Part shown: piece after piece, positions 45,074 through 56,185 of the stretch
Position numbering within the stretch: the stretch's first letter is position 1
Layout: every line of letters starts with the position of its first letter
Origin: Charina bottae
Taxonomy: Eukaryota > Chordata > Lepidosauria > Squamata > Charinaidae
DNA: 64,000 nt
Direction of reading: 5' to 3'
NCBI GenBank assembly: GCA_023362775.1
Contig: JALMGJ010000008.1
Span: forward strand, 39,241,001 to 39,305,000
Position numbers and translations under genes: made by a program
The notes under the pieces: generated by a model
Database searches by the model: none
What the model saw: only the letters and a program-made list of their open reading frames with translations
What the model was told of the DNA's origin: nothing

Positions 45074-45556
45074 ATGGTACAGTATATGACCCCAAAAAAA
45101 CTTGCAAAAATATATGGGACTGTTTCTAACATTTGCTGGAAATGTAATAAACAAGAGGGGTCGTTTTACTGTATGTGGTGGACATGTAAGAATGCAAAGA
45201 AATTTTGGACCCAAATACATACGTTGATGCAGAGTATACTACAAATACAGATTCCAATTAAACCAGAATTATTTATGTTGGGAATATTGGATTTACAAAT
45301 AGAAAAACATTTTGTTAGAATTATACAATATATGATAACAGCAGCAAGACTCCTTTATGCACAATTTTGGAAAACTCAGACTTTACCAACAGTACAAGAG
45401 TGGATGTTAAAATTGATGGACATGGCAGAAAATGATAAATTGACTTGTTTATTGAAAGAAAACTCAAGTTATCAATATCTCAAAGAGTGGAAACCATTGA
45501 TGGACTATTTGCGAAATGCAGGAGGGGTGAAGCTTACATGGGTTTTTGCAGAGTAG
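45074..45556 (+). pseudogene. L1 ORF2 part 3 (C-terminal Cys region)
   Basis: MVQYMTPKKLAKIYG, then NICWKCNKQEGSFYCMWWTCKNAKKFW, the C-x2-C...H/C-type cysteine region at the end of L1 ORF2, then VQEWMLKLMDMAENDKLT and a TAG. Open for 160 codons. Confidence 0.8.
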
Positions 45557-45794
45557 ATTAAATATAATAGAGTATATTAGACAAAGAATTATTTCTATCT
45601 ATTGTATGAAAAACCAACATTTAAGGCATATTCTTTTATCTACATGACCAGAGATAGATTGGAAGTTACCTATTTTTCATATCTTTTTCTTTTTCTTACT
45701 TTACTACACTTTTTCTTTTCTTTTTCTTTATTTTGTATTTCTATTTCTTTTTCCGTTTCTAACTTTTAACTATGAATTTTAAAACCCTAATAAA

Positions 45795-45797
<3 letters not shown>

Positions 45798-45840
<43 letters not shown>
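45798..45840 (+). repeat. (TA)n tail of the L1
   Basis: About 21 TA units following AATAAAATT, replacing the usual A-tail. Confidence 0.9.
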
Positions 45841-45849
<9 letters not shown>

Positions 45850-45853
45850 TCCC

Positions 45854-46220
45854 TAGGCAGGACAGTGAGGGACAGAATAGGAAGGAGAAATTCTGCAACA
45901 TGTCTATCGATTTGTTTTTTTTAATTTTTCATTGAAGATTGTTTCGGAGAAATGTTCACAGAGGAGTGCCATATTTTGACAGTTGGACAAGGGTTATATA
46001 AATAATTTGTGTTTCACTGTCTGGACATCTCTGCCATCGTAAGCAGACTCCGACATCCAATATAATTCCTGAAAAAGTTTAGGAGTAGAGTTTAGAGGAC
46101 CTCCAGGGTTCTTTTTTCCCACTAGCAGTACTACAGTCTTTATTAAAGGAAGGGCCACCCTTGAGAAATTGGAGATATTCAGTTAAATTAGATGTCACCT
46201 AATTTCTCTTCCCACCAATT
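45854..46220. other. Intergenic stretch, nothing recognised
   Basis: No frame or named repeat. Confidence 0.4.
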
Positions 46221-46228
46221 GGCTAGAT

Positions 46229-46599
46229 CAAGGCTTTCCAAAGTTTTCCCACGGCGACACACCAAGCGCCGTTGGTGTGTCGCCGCGGGAAAACCCGGAA
46301 GTGCCGCCGTTGCGGCAGCGCGCAAAAACCCGGAAGCGCTGCTGCCACTTTCAAGTTTTTCCACGCCGCTGTTGGTGTGTCGCCGCGGGAAAACCCGGAA
46401 GTGCCGCCGTTGCGGCAGCGCGCAAAAACCCGGAAGCGCTGCTGCCACTTTCGGGTTTTTGCGCCCCGCCGTTGGTGTGTCGCCGTGGGAAAACCCGGAA
46501 GCGCTGATGATGATCAGCGCTTCCGGGTTGTGTGGCGACACACCAGACTGTGTGTGGCGACACACTTTTGTGTCGCCACACACAGTTTGGAAAGCTCTG
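46229..46599 (+). mobile_element. hAT-type MITE with CpG-rich 100 bp internal repeats
   Basis: Termini CAAGGCTTTCCAAAG and GTTTGGAAAGCTCTG; duplication GGCTAGAT/GGCTAGAG (46221-46228, 46600-46607). Inside, a unit starting GTTGGTGTGTCGCCGCGGG repeats at 46271, 46371 and 46471. Same family as 23625-23913. Much richer in C+G and CpG than the surroundings. Confidence 0.88.
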
Positions 46600-46607
46600 G
46601 GCTAGAG

Positions 46608-47073
46608 AATTGTGCAGTGCCATTTGTAAAACAGTCAGAGGCTGTTCTGCAAGATGACTATTTTTATGCCAGTCCATTTACTTCATTCCTTTTGTTTGCA
46701 AGTTATAAAAGAAATTAACTTTTAACAAAGCCAAAGAGGTAGAGCACTGGATGTACAGTAATTTATGATTTATTTCAAGCAATAAAGGAATTATTATACT
46801 GTGAATTAGGGCAGGGAGGAAACTTCCCTCATTAAGGTTCCTAGGTTTTCAGCATTTTGAATAGTTTGAAGGTTATGATTTTCCTTTGTGAAATAGCCGT
46901 ATCTCTGAAAAAGCATGTATCGACTATTTACTGATTTGATATCTGTATTATTCCTCCTATAAATTGCTCAAGATCACATACAACACAATTATTATTTACC
47001 TGACTATGACATTGGGGGGATGGAATAACGCCAGAGGAGTGGCATAATATCTGTGTCTAATCTACAGTGGTTT
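46608..47073. other. Intergenic stretch, nothing recognised
   Basis: A+T-rich, no credible frame. Confidence 0.4.
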
Positions 47074-47660
47074 CAGGGGTGTCTGCAGGGAGCGGAGTCA
47101 AAAAAGTCAAGGTGGTGGCCACAACCATGCAATTAGAGAGCCAGTTTGGTCTAGTGGTTAAGGTGCTGGGCTAGAAACCAGGAGTTTGTGAGTTCTAGTC
47201 CCGCCTTAGGCATGAAAGCCAGCTGGGTGACCTTGGGCCAGTCCCTGTCTCTCACCCCTAGGAAGGAGCCAATGGCAAACCAGGAGACTGAGAGTTCTAG
47301 TCCCGCCTTAGGCATGAAAGCCGGCTGGGTGACCTTGGGCCAGTCCCTGTCTCTCACCCCTAGGAAGGAGCCAATGGCAAACCAGGAGACTGAGAGTTCT
47401 AGTCCCGCCTTAGGCATGAAAGCTGGCTGGGTGACCTTGGGCCAGTCACTCTCTCTCAGCCCAACTCACCTCACAGGGTTGTTGTTGTGGGGAAAATAGG
47501 AGGAGGAAGGAGTAATAGGTATGTTTCCCGCCTTGAGTTATTTATCAAAATAACAAAGGCGAGATAGAAAATTAATTAATTAATTAATTAAAAATCCACC
47601 CCTTTTCAACATGCGTGGCCATCTTGGATTGTTTTGACCCTCTCCCTGTGCACACCCCTG
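47074..47660 (+). mobile_element. hAT-type MITE carrying a SINE
   Basis: CAGGGGTGTCTGCAGGGAGCGG at the left and GTGCACACCCCTG at the right, with inner arms AAAAAAGTCAAGG and TTGGATTGTTTTGACCC. Related to 20118-20283. A CORE-SINE sits inside. TSD not seen. Confidence 0.65.
47136..47590 (+). mobile_element. CORE-type SINE with triplicated 102 bp unit
   Basis: tRNA-like head GGTCTAGTGGTTAAGG and B box GAGTTCTAGTCCC, then a MIR/CORE-like GGGTGACCTTGGGCCAGTC and a 3' GCCTTGAGTTATTTATCAAAATAA. The block from B box to core occurs three times with B boxes at 47191, 47293 and 47395, exactly 102 bp apart. Tail is (AATT)n. Confidence 0.8.
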
Positions 47661-48002
47661 AATATTTGGATGGGGGCAATAAAGTTCATAAGGTGTGGTG
47701 GCCTGGGGCATATTCTCATCAACATTTTTTATTTCTCTCACCTCCTAGATCAGTTTGAAAATAAATCTCATTCTCAATTGCAGAATGAGAAAATGCCAAG
47801 AATGTCAATGTGTGGCACTCCTGAGAAATTTGGCATGTCCAGTTTCAGAGTAAAGATGCCATGCGAAAGCATGAAGTGATACATGCTGTTTTTTGGCTAA
47901 GGAAAAGATATAACTGTAAACTTGTAGGGATTTACTTGTTCCTGGGAGACAATGGGCATTTTTTAATCCTTTGTCAGCCCTGTTTTTTTAAACCTCCTTT
48001 GG
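47661..48002. other. Intergenic stretch, nothing recognised
   Basis: Frames of about 80 codons only. Confidence 0.4.
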
Positions 48003-48195
48003 AAAATAATGTTTGGTTGATTTATGTGGCTGCCCAACTTGTAAAAATGACTTTGGGTGACTTACAATTGGATAGAACCATAAAAAACAAACAAACTAAA
48101 AATAAAACACAATGAACACTTGGAACAGGAAATAGAATCACAGAATAAGAAAATAAAAGGATAATAAAATAACCAAGGCCAACCATTATATAAAC

Positions 48196-48480
48196 CAGGG
48201 GTCCCTAACCCCCGGGCCGTGGACCACGGACCGGTACCGGGCCATGGCCTGTTAGGAACCGGGCCACCATGCCGGTCTCCGAACCCCACCCCCCGGTCCA
48301 CGCGCTTGGCTCCTGCCTGCAAACCCCACCGCCCGGAACCGCGCGATTGGCTCCCACCTGCAAACCCCGCCCCCGGTCCACGCGATTGGCTCCCGCCTGC
48401 AAACCCCGCCCCCCCCGGTCTGTGGAAAAATCGTCTTCCACGAAACCAGTCCCTCGTGCCAAAAAGGTTGGGGACCCCTG
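48196..48480 (+). mobile_element. hAT-type MITE (CAGGGGTCCC family), copy 1
   Basis: CAGGGGTCCCTAACC...GGTTGGGGACCCCTG termini. The interior has repeats of GCGCGATTGGCTCCC...CTGCAAACCCCGCC. Copies 2 and 3 lie at 51470 and 52234. Confidence 0.88.
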
Positions 48481-48790
48481 GTAAACCATTCAGAAACCAT
48501 TCTTGGCAGGGTCATCTTGAGCTCTGGCCCAAAGCTGGAGAGAAAAACCAAGTCTTCAAGGCCCTACAGAAGGTCAGCAGGGTCAGGGCATCTGGACCTT
48601 GGGGAAAATGATGTCCCATAGGGCAGGCTTTGAGACAGAGAAAGCACAGTTCCTGGGTCCCACATGTAACATTGTTTCATAGAAGGGACCTGAAGCATGC
48701 TCATTCTCCCAGATCTCATGGGACAAGTAGAGACAATTGGAAACAGGTGGTCCCACAGACTCTGCCTTATGCCATGAAGAGTTTTATAGG

Positions 48791-49217
48791 TTGTTGTTGT
48801 TGTTCAGACATTTAGTCATGTCCAACTCTTCGTGACCTCATGGACCGTAGCACGCCAGGCCTTCCTGTCCTCCACTGTCTCCCGGAGTTTACTCAAATTC
48901 ATGTTCATTACATCGGTGATGCTATCTAACCATCTCATCCTCTGCCGTCCCCTTCTCCTTTGGCCTTCAGTCTTTCCCAGCATCAGGGTCTTTTCCAGTG
49001 AGTCCTCTCTACACATTAGGTAGCCAAAGTATTTGAGCTTCAGCTTCAGTATCTGTCCTTCCAATGAGCAGTCAGGGTTGATTTCCTTTAGGATTGACTG
49101 ATTTGACCTCCTTGCAGTCCAAGGGACTCTCAAGAGTCTTCTCCAGCACCACAGCTCGAAAGCATCAATTCTTCGGCGCTCAGCCTTCCTAAATTTAAAA
49201 ATTAAATTAAATCTATG
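48791..49217 (-). mobile_element. Bov-B LINE 3' end
   Basis: 5' truncated copy flanked by GTTTTATAGG (48781-48790, 49218-49227). The - strand encodes the Bov-B C-terminus RVPWTARRSNQSILKEI...LMLGKTEGQRRRGRQRMRW without stops to 48816. Confidence 0.88.
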
Positions 49218-50240
49218 GTTTTATAGGTAATAACCAATCATTTAAATTGCAACCAGAAGTCTACAGGGTGCCAGTGCAGCTCATAAAGCAGGGGTGTTAC
49301 ATAGGTATACCAAGGTGTACCTATAACTACTTACGCTACTGCATTCTCCCCCGGTTTGGGGGAGATGAGCGGTAATACAAATTTAAATAATAAATAATAA
49401 ATAAATAAATTCTGGACCAGTTTGCAGCTTCCGGATGGTTTTCAAGGGCAACCCCATGTAAAGTGCATTGGAATAATCCAAACAGGAGATGACCAGGGCA
49501 TGAGTGACTGTGAGCATGGCCTTTTGATCCAAGAACTGGCATGGTTGGCACACAAGCAGGATCTGTGTAAAGGTTCTCCTGACCATGGCTGCCACCTACT
49601 CTTTGAACAGGAACCAAGAATGTAAGACAACTCCTAAACTGTACACCAGTTCTATTCTGGACAAGTGCAACCCCATCTAGAATTAAAGGAGGAGAATCCC
49701 CAGAACCAGGGGACCCCAGAACCCTAGACCAGAACGAGGGACCCTGAAACCCACAGTCACTCAGTCTTGCTTGAGTTGAACCAAAGCCTGTTCTTTTCCA
49801 TCCAGACCCTCGTAGCCTCCAGACCCTGGGAAAGAACCTTGGCAGTATCACAGGGTCAGCCTAGGATAGAGGTGGGTAGCTGGATATCATTGGTATGTTG
49901 AGAATACCTGTTCCCATACCAATGAATGACCTCACCTAACAATTTCATGTACGTATTCATTAGGAACTGGGAGAGAGTAGAGCCCAGAAGGACCGTAGAG
50001 AAGATGGGAGTAAGGCTAGTTCTCTGCCCCACGACTAACATTGACCGGAGCTGGTCCTGAGAAGAAGAACCATTACAGCACCCCGCCTCCCACTCCTAAA
50101 CCTCGAAGCCAGTCTAGAAGGATACCATGATCGATATCAAGAGCTGCTGAGAAATCAAGGAGAGCTAGGAAGGATGTTCTACCCGCACTCTGGTCCCACC
50201 AAAGGTCATTACAAGTACAATCAATGCCATCTCAGTACTA

Positions 50241-51469
50241 CGAAGTGGACTGAATGTGGGGCTATTTCTGGCGTGGGAAGAGGCTGAATGATTGTTCTCA
50301 AGGCTGAATGTGTATGCTCAAAAATGTTGAAATAGTTTAGAAGAAGCACTAGCAGTGCAGGTACATACAGTATTTTGAACCTCTGGCTTATTAGGCAAGA
50401 CCCTATATGAGTTATTTCTCAAGTATACGATTATTATCCTCTTCCTCTTCTTCCCTCAAAGTAGGGATAGGCTGCCTTATGTGATCCATCCACATAATCT
50501 GGCTCACCTGGCCAAACCTTTCTAATTCTTTACCCTAAACTTTGCATTTTTCCAAATGGAAAAATCCACGAGAGCCAAAGAGAGAGGACACATAGAGAGA
50601 AGTTCGCCTCCTTCATGCTCCTGCTGTTTCGGAAAGATGCTCATTGACCTAAACACAATCCCATTTGTAGGCTGTCTCACTGGTCAGATAAGGGGAAAGA
50701 GAAAGGCTTTTCTCCCTTCAATCACACATCCTTATGCCCTCCAAATTTTCCAACCCTGATTTTAAAACATAGAAAAGAAACAATCCAAGAATGTGCAATA
50801 TTCCCTTTCAAACTTATGTAAATCATAATGCCATCATGAAGTTTGGCCTTTTGTTAAAATGGGACACACAAGACTTCATCCTTCACTCTGTTTTTTTCCC
50901 CTGGGGTTGCAAATGTTAGTCATTTTAACTAGTCGAATTAATCAACTTGAGCATTCAAATTTTCCCATAATAAATATTAATTCATGCAAATAGGAAAGCC
51001 CATAGAAAGTCATGACACTTCCAGCATGTCAGGTCCGTCTAGCTCACTTTCCACTCTCTGACATCATGTTATCTGGGAGTTATGGGAATTCTCATCCCAC
51101 CACATCTGGGTTTCATGTGGTTGGGATAGTCTGATCTAAACTGCATTTCAGTAGCTTTCCTGGACTTTAGGCCAGGCCTACTTTGAAATACCAGAAATTG
51201 AAAAGATAATCTTTTCTATACAAGCAATATGCAGCCAGTAAGTTCTATTTTAGAAGGAGGAATTGTTTTAAGAAGATGCCACTGAAGATGATCCTGCTAC
51301 CATTTTACTTGGGGCCTTTCCCCCCCCCCTCTTTTCTCCCAATACAAAATTATGCAGATCTCAATCAATTAAACTCACCTGGTTAATCAACTACGGTTTC
51401 TTTTAATGATTCCAGTTTGTTCTTTTCCTCCCATTATATTGGCACGTTGCTTATCTGAATACATTAAGC
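50241..51469. other. Intergenic stretch, nothing recognised
   Basis: No long frame. A MITE-like GGGAGTTATGGGAATTCTCATCCC palindromic piece lies near 51075. Confidence 0.4.
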
Positions 51470-51593
51470 CAGGGGTCCCCAACCTGTTAGGAAGTGGACC
51501 GCGGGGCTCCAGCCTGCAAACCCCGACCCCCGGTCCGTGGAAAAATTGTCTTCCACGACCGGTCCCTGTTGCCAAAAAGGTTGGGGACCGCTG
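51470..51593 (+). mobile_element. hAT-type MITE (CAGGGGTCCC family), copy 2
   Basis: Short internally deleted copy, CAGGGGTCCCCAACC...GGTTGGGGACCGCTG; flanks CATTAAGC/TGTTAAGC match at 6 of 8 positions. Confidence 0.8.
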
Positions 51594-51601
51594 TGTTAAG
51601 C

Positions 51602-52098
51602 AATGCATTTCTAAAATGAAAATGCTTATGCTCACATCTGCCTGCAAATCCTTTTGGTTGACTCTTGGTGAAGTCTGAGTGTATTAATTTGTTTTTCATG
51701 AGACGTCCTTTAACAAACCTCAGTTTATCCCTTATTTGCATTTATTTCAAGTTTTCTGGCATTGGCCTCATTAAAAAGCCAGTAACTTTTCCACTGTTGC
51801 TGAGTTTGTCAGGACAAGCAGTTGAGGCTGTCCCCAATCTGGGCTCTAGTTCTCCATCTTTTGACCTACTCCACTCTATAATCTTCCTTTATAAAGTCAG
51901 CTAGGTAAAGTGCAGTGTTCTGTCAAGGAACCTCCAATCTTGATTTTGTTTAAACAGATTGATCAGTTCAAAGTTAAACTTCCAATACTCTGTGGCTGGG
52001 TGGCATATGGATATACATTGTCAAAATGTTTGCTAAGACAGGAAGACAACCAAATTGGTAATCTTCATATTTAACCAGCCAGGGTACCAAGCCTTTTC
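51602..52098. other. Intergenic stretch, nothing recognised
   Basis: No gene seen. Confidence 0.4.
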
Positions 52099-52195
52099 CT
52101 ACCTTACCTTACCTTACCTTACCTTACCTTACCTTACCTTACCTTACCTTACCTTACCTTACCTTACCTTACCTTACCTTACCTTACCTTACCAT
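52099..52195 (+). repeat. (ACCTT)n pentamer array
   Basis: About 19 units of ACCTT. Confidence 0.95.
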
Positions 52196-52233
52196 CATCT
52201 TTATATGTAATTATAAGATAAGATTATATTCCC

Positions 52234-52432
52234 CAAGGGTCCCCAAACCCCAGGCCACAGACCGATACTGGTCCGTGGCCTGTTAGGACCCAGGCCACAC
52301 ACTTCCATCCGTGCCATCCCATCTGTTTACCACTTCTGTCTGCGCCATCCTGAAACCATCCCCCCCCGGTCCGTGGAAAAATTGTCTTCCACGAAACTGG
52401 TCCCTGGTGCCAAAAAGGTTGGGGACTGCTAG
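52234..52432 (+). mobile_element. hAT-type MITE (CAGGGGTCCC family), copy 3
   Basis: CAAGGGTCCCCAAACC at the left, GCCAAAAAGGTTGGGGACTGCT at the right; degenerate termini. Confidence 0.75.
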
Positions 52433-52447
52433 TATACACATTATATA

Positions 52448-52449
52448 TC

Positions 52450-52528
<79 letters not shown>

Positions 52529-52708
52529 ACACATACATACACACACACACACACACACATACATACATACACATACACATACACATACACACATACATAC
52601 ACACACACAAATATAAATATAAATATAAATATAAATATAAATATAAATATAAATATAAATATAAATATAAATATAAATATAAATATAAATATAAATATAA
52701 ATATATAA
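52448..52708 (+). repeat. Compound (TA)n (CA)n (ATAAAT)n microsatellite
   Basis: TA units to 52495, CA and CATA units to about 52610, then ATAAAT hexamers to 52705. Frames of 100-170 codons here are artefacts. Confidence 0.95.
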
Positions 52709-52744
52709 ATGGTCTATTTTTTCCTCTTTCCCTCTCCACTTGTG

Positions 52745-53330
52745 TTGGAAGGAAATCCTACCAGGGTCCGTTCCGAGCCGGGAATGAAGATACGCAGGCA
52801 GTTGCTTGAACAGAGGTGATTTTATTTTCCAAGAGCATGTACAGAGTATGCTGGTTGGAGGTGGCCACACTTGTATTTCCCCAACAAGCCCTTTATATAG
52901 GAAAGCTTGGCTGTTGTTATGCAAAGTTGTTCCTGCCCTCTAAGAACTTCTCAGAAAAGTGCAGTTTACCAGATTGCAGAGAGGAGGTGCTCTGTGGTCA
53001 GACCCCCTGCCGTTTGTGTCTCCTGTTCTGACAGTCCAGGTCGCAATGGGGCTGTGGCTTTGTACACTGGCCTGGACTGTTCACCTTGGAAGGGATCTTT
53101 TGTTATGATTATGGAGATCTGTTTGGCTGTTCACTGGAATGGTCTCTGCTAAATTCTGTGAATGAGCGACATTTTGTCTTACAAGGTCTCTGATTAAGTC
53201 TGAAGGGAATCTTTTGTCTAAACAGTTGGGGTTTCCTGTCATATTTTAACTTTCTGGCATCCTCTTTGTATGAACCCATTCTATTTTGTAACTTTTAACC
53301 TTTTACCTTGCTCAAGGGGAAGGCAATATT
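52745..53330 (-). mobile_element. Probable solo LTR
   Basis: On the - strand CTATATAAAG (52900-52891) is followed 65 nt later by AATAAA (52826-52821), and the segment lies between unrelated repeats. Termini and duplication were not resolved. Confidence 0.4.
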
Positions 53331-53339
53331 GGGGGAAGT

Positions 53340-53645
53340 GAGCCAGTTTGGTCTAGTGGTTAAGGTGCTGGGCTAGAAACCAGGAGTCTGTGAGTTCTAG
53401 TCCCGCCTTAGGCATGAAAGCCAGCTGGGTGACCTTGGGCCAATCCCTGTCTCTCAGCCCTAGGAAGGAGCCAATGGCAAACCAGGAGTTCTAGTCCCGC
53501 CTCAGGCATGAAAGCCGGCTGGGTGACCTTGGGCCAGTCACTCCCTCAGCCCAACTCACCTCATAGGGTTGTTGTTGTGGGGAAAAAAGGAGGAGGAAGG
53601 AGTATTTGGTATGTTCGCTGCCTTGAGTTATTTATAAAAATAATA
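53340..53645 (+). mobile_element. CORE-type SINE with duplicated unit
   Basis: Same family as 47136-47590. B boxes at 53393 and 53487, 94 bp apart, so the unit is doubled rather than tripled. Ends AATAATAAAGGCGG next to the CR1-like LINE. Confidence 0.75.
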
Positions 53646-54215
53646 AAGGCGGTTCACAATAAAAACAAGGTTAAAAATACAAATACAAAATCACCACATC
53701 AATAAATAAATATAAAATCCAAGGGCGATGGCTATTAATACTAGGGAGGGCTTCATGGGGTTAGCCAGCCCCAGGAAGAACTGTTGGCATTCCCATCCCA
53801 GGCAAGGTGGCAGAACCAGGTCTTCAAGTTTTTCCAGAAGGTCGGGAGTGAGGAAACCCGCCTCAGCTCTGGGGGCAAGATATTCCAAAGGGCGGGTGCT
53901 ACTGCAAAGAAGGCTTGCCTCCTGGACCCCACAAGATGGAATTCCTTTGCCAATGGGGTCCATAGCATGCCCTCTCTGCATGACCAGGTGGGGCGGGTCG
54001 ATGTTCTGGGGATGAGACAGTCCCTCAGGTAACCTGGTCCCATGACATGTAGGGCTTTAAAGGTAATAACCAACACCTTGAATTGGACCCGGAAGCAAAC
54101 TGGTACCCAATGCAGCTCACGCAGCAGAGGTGACGAATGTGCCAATTTTACAGCACCAATAACTGTCCACGCGGCCGCATTCTGGACCAGCTGAAGCTTC
54201 CGGATACTCTAATAA
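53646..54215 (-). mobile_element. CR1-like LINE 3' part, well preserved
   Basis: The - strand frame 54145-53753 (130 codons) reads LLRELHWVPVCFRVQFKVLVITFKAL...GPGYLRDCL and continues to ALWNILPPELRR, the usual C-terminus after the RT in CR1/L2-type LINEs. No stop until close to the 3' UTR. Confidence 0.75.
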
Positions 54216-54353
54216 TATTTCCTTGGAAATATCAGCAATTAAAAGGTGTGCCATTTGTGTGCATACAAGTGTGCAACCAGTAGATTGCCGGTCACTCCTA
54301 CAGACGTGGTGGTTGTTTCAAGATATCTCCTATCCTATACATAGAGTTATTCT

Positions 54354-54824
54354 TAGGCTGACCATACGTCCCATTTTGAACGGGACAGTCCCATTTTTTT
54401 TAACATTTCCAGACCGTCCCGTCATTTTAATATAAAAGTCAATTTTGTCCCGTTTTTTAAAAAACCTGTCAGGAACTAGCCTATCCCTGCTGCCAGCCAG
54501 AGCCAAGAGCCAAAAGTATCTGGAGCGGTGCGAAAGAGCCAGAGCAGCTGATTGGAGGGAACCCAGAAGAGGAATCACCTCCGCCTATCAGCGCGCGGCA
54601 AAGTAGGTGGGAGAGGCGGGCCGAGCAGCATGATAGGTGGAGGCGATTCCTCTTCTGGATTTCCTCCAACTCCCACCTCCTTTGCTGCACGCTGATAGGC
54701 AGAGGCGATTCCTCTTCCGGGTTCCTTCCAATCAGCTGCTCTTGCTCTTTCGTGCCGCTCCAGCTACTTCTGGCTTTCAGTTCCTCTTGTCCCGTTTTTG
54801 TCTCAAGGAAATATGGTCATCCTA
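54354..54824 (+). mobile_element. Foldback hAT-type MITE with perfect 8 bp duplication
   Basis: TAGGCTGACCATACG...ATATGGTCATCCTA, duplication GTTATTCT (54346-54353, 54825-54832). Long inner arms (GGAACCC.GAAGAGGAATC..CTCCGCCTATCAGC and its complement) make it strongly palindromic. Confidence 0.9.
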
Positions 54825-54832
54825 GTTATTCT

Positions 54833-55170
54833 GTATCTATCATCCATGTGGGCCCTAGTAATCCAGCAAAATTAAAATCCCAGGCATTGTTGTTCACTGA
54901 TACATCTTTCATACTCATTACAGGTATATACAAGCCACTTTCCACTTATTTAATGAAAAAAATGAAGCAAGGATCTCCTTATGAGATCTTGCTTCTTGTT
55001 TATTCTGGTAGTGATGGTTTTACAGTATATTTATCTAGGTGGGGCTTTATTCATGATTTTGTAAATGGTGCTGAAATCTGATAGAGGGCGGCTTCCAAAG
55101 AGTTTAAATAAGATAAACACTAAACAAACAAAAGTGATTTCTAGGTCAAAGGCATTTGTTACATTTCTAG
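54833..55170. other. Intergenic stretch, nothing recognised
   Basis: A 109-codon + strand frame overlaps the preceding MITE and is not credible. Confidence 0.4.
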
Positions 55171-56090
55171 GCAACTGATTCTTTTTTTAAAAGAATTTTA
55201 TTAAATTTCAGAAAAAAAATAAGATACAGAAAAACAAAAAACTACAAAAAAAGAAAGAGAACTAAAAAAAGTGTGAAAACACAAGATAATTTTTTAAAAA
55301 ATAGATTACAAAAAGAAGTGACGTCCGACTTTAAACATCAACGATATACAACAATTTTCCAAAATCAATCCCTTACTCTATCTTAAACCAAAATCACATT
55401 ATTTCTAAAAGTCAACCTCTTAGCATTTTTATAAAAATCGCTAAATACCATTGCTCCCTCCCCTTATATTAAAAGAAAAGAAAAAGTATAAATCACCTAA
55501 TCAACTTCCCTCCCCAAAAATAACAATTACTTAATTATTCCCTTCCTACTACTACTCTACACGTTCCTGTCTACTGTAATAAAGATCAAAAATAAAAAAG
55601 CATGTAAATTGTCTGCCATTATAATTAATAATACAAGAAACATGAATTAATATTAATTTTTTTTTAAAAAAACCTTAATAATCTTAATCCCAATAATTAA
55701 CAATAAGTAAAATCATTCAAAGCCAGAAGACCATCCAGATAAATATTTTTAGCCCCTTAACCCACTTCAAAATAGACCAAAGCATTTACATATTCCCGTA
55801 ATAAACACAGAGCTATTTTCTTAAAGAAATCAAACAACCCAACTGCTCCCCTCACAAACACAGACTTCTCTTCAAAAAACCTCCCATACTGTACATAATA
55901 ACCCCTTCTTTTCCATAGCATTCCATCAGAAAGTCAAATTCACTCATGTTTTGCAACTCCTCAATTTCTCTGTTAAACTTCTTCAATTCAGCATTGTCAA
56001 TTTCATCCGGCATTTCAACAGAAGCCCCCATCTCGCTCCAAACCTTTTATAGAACCTCTCAAAATGTTCTGCATGGATATGAAATGGATT
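55171..56090 (-). mobile_element. L1 3' region, antisense
   Basis: AAAGAATTTTATTAAATTTC at the left is an L1-type 3' end in reverse; A-rich + strand with no stop-free frame. Matches the style of 17948-18165. Confidence 0.45.
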
Positions 56091-56185
56091 CCTTGCATTG
56101 AGCATATAAGGGTGTTGGTTGGGTTTGTTTACTTATTTAACTTTTTTTTAAAAAAAACCCTATTCTTTCTCTCTTTCTGAATTAG

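Larger units (their letters stand above)
43453..45844 (+). mobile_element. L1 retrotransposon, 5' truncated, with two nested insertions
   Basis: Flanked by AAATATCCC (43444-43452, 45845-45853). It covers the ORF2 RT catalytic region to the end of ORF2 (45556), a pyrimidine-rich 3' UTR with an AATAAAATTT signal and a (TA)n tail (45798-45840). Insertions of other repeats at about 43933-44155 and 44923-45072 split the frame. Confidence 0.85.
48003..50240 (-). mobile_element. CR1-like LINE copy interrupted by three insertions
   Basis: Pieces at 48003-48195, 48481-48790, 49218-49320 and 49415-50240 line up with the continuous copies at 29193-29725 and 53646-54215. The - strand of the last piece has the coding-like PWSSPVWIIPMHFTWGCP region and upstream segments also found at 58060-58470. 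Inserted are a hAT MITE, a Bov-B end and a short A+T-rich tail segment (49321-49414). Confidence 0.65.

Noticed and set aside
46188..46718. Overlapping 76-148-codon frames on both strands with repeated peptides
   Set aside because: They follow the 100 bp internal repeats of a hAT MITE.
47151..47499. Repeated peptide frames that could suggest a tandem-repeat protein
   Set aside because: They are translations of the triplicated CORE-SINE unit in both directions.
52224..52924. Frames of 100-170 codons on both strands
   Set aside because: They run through the compound TA/CA/ATAAAT microsatellite with repetitive peptides.
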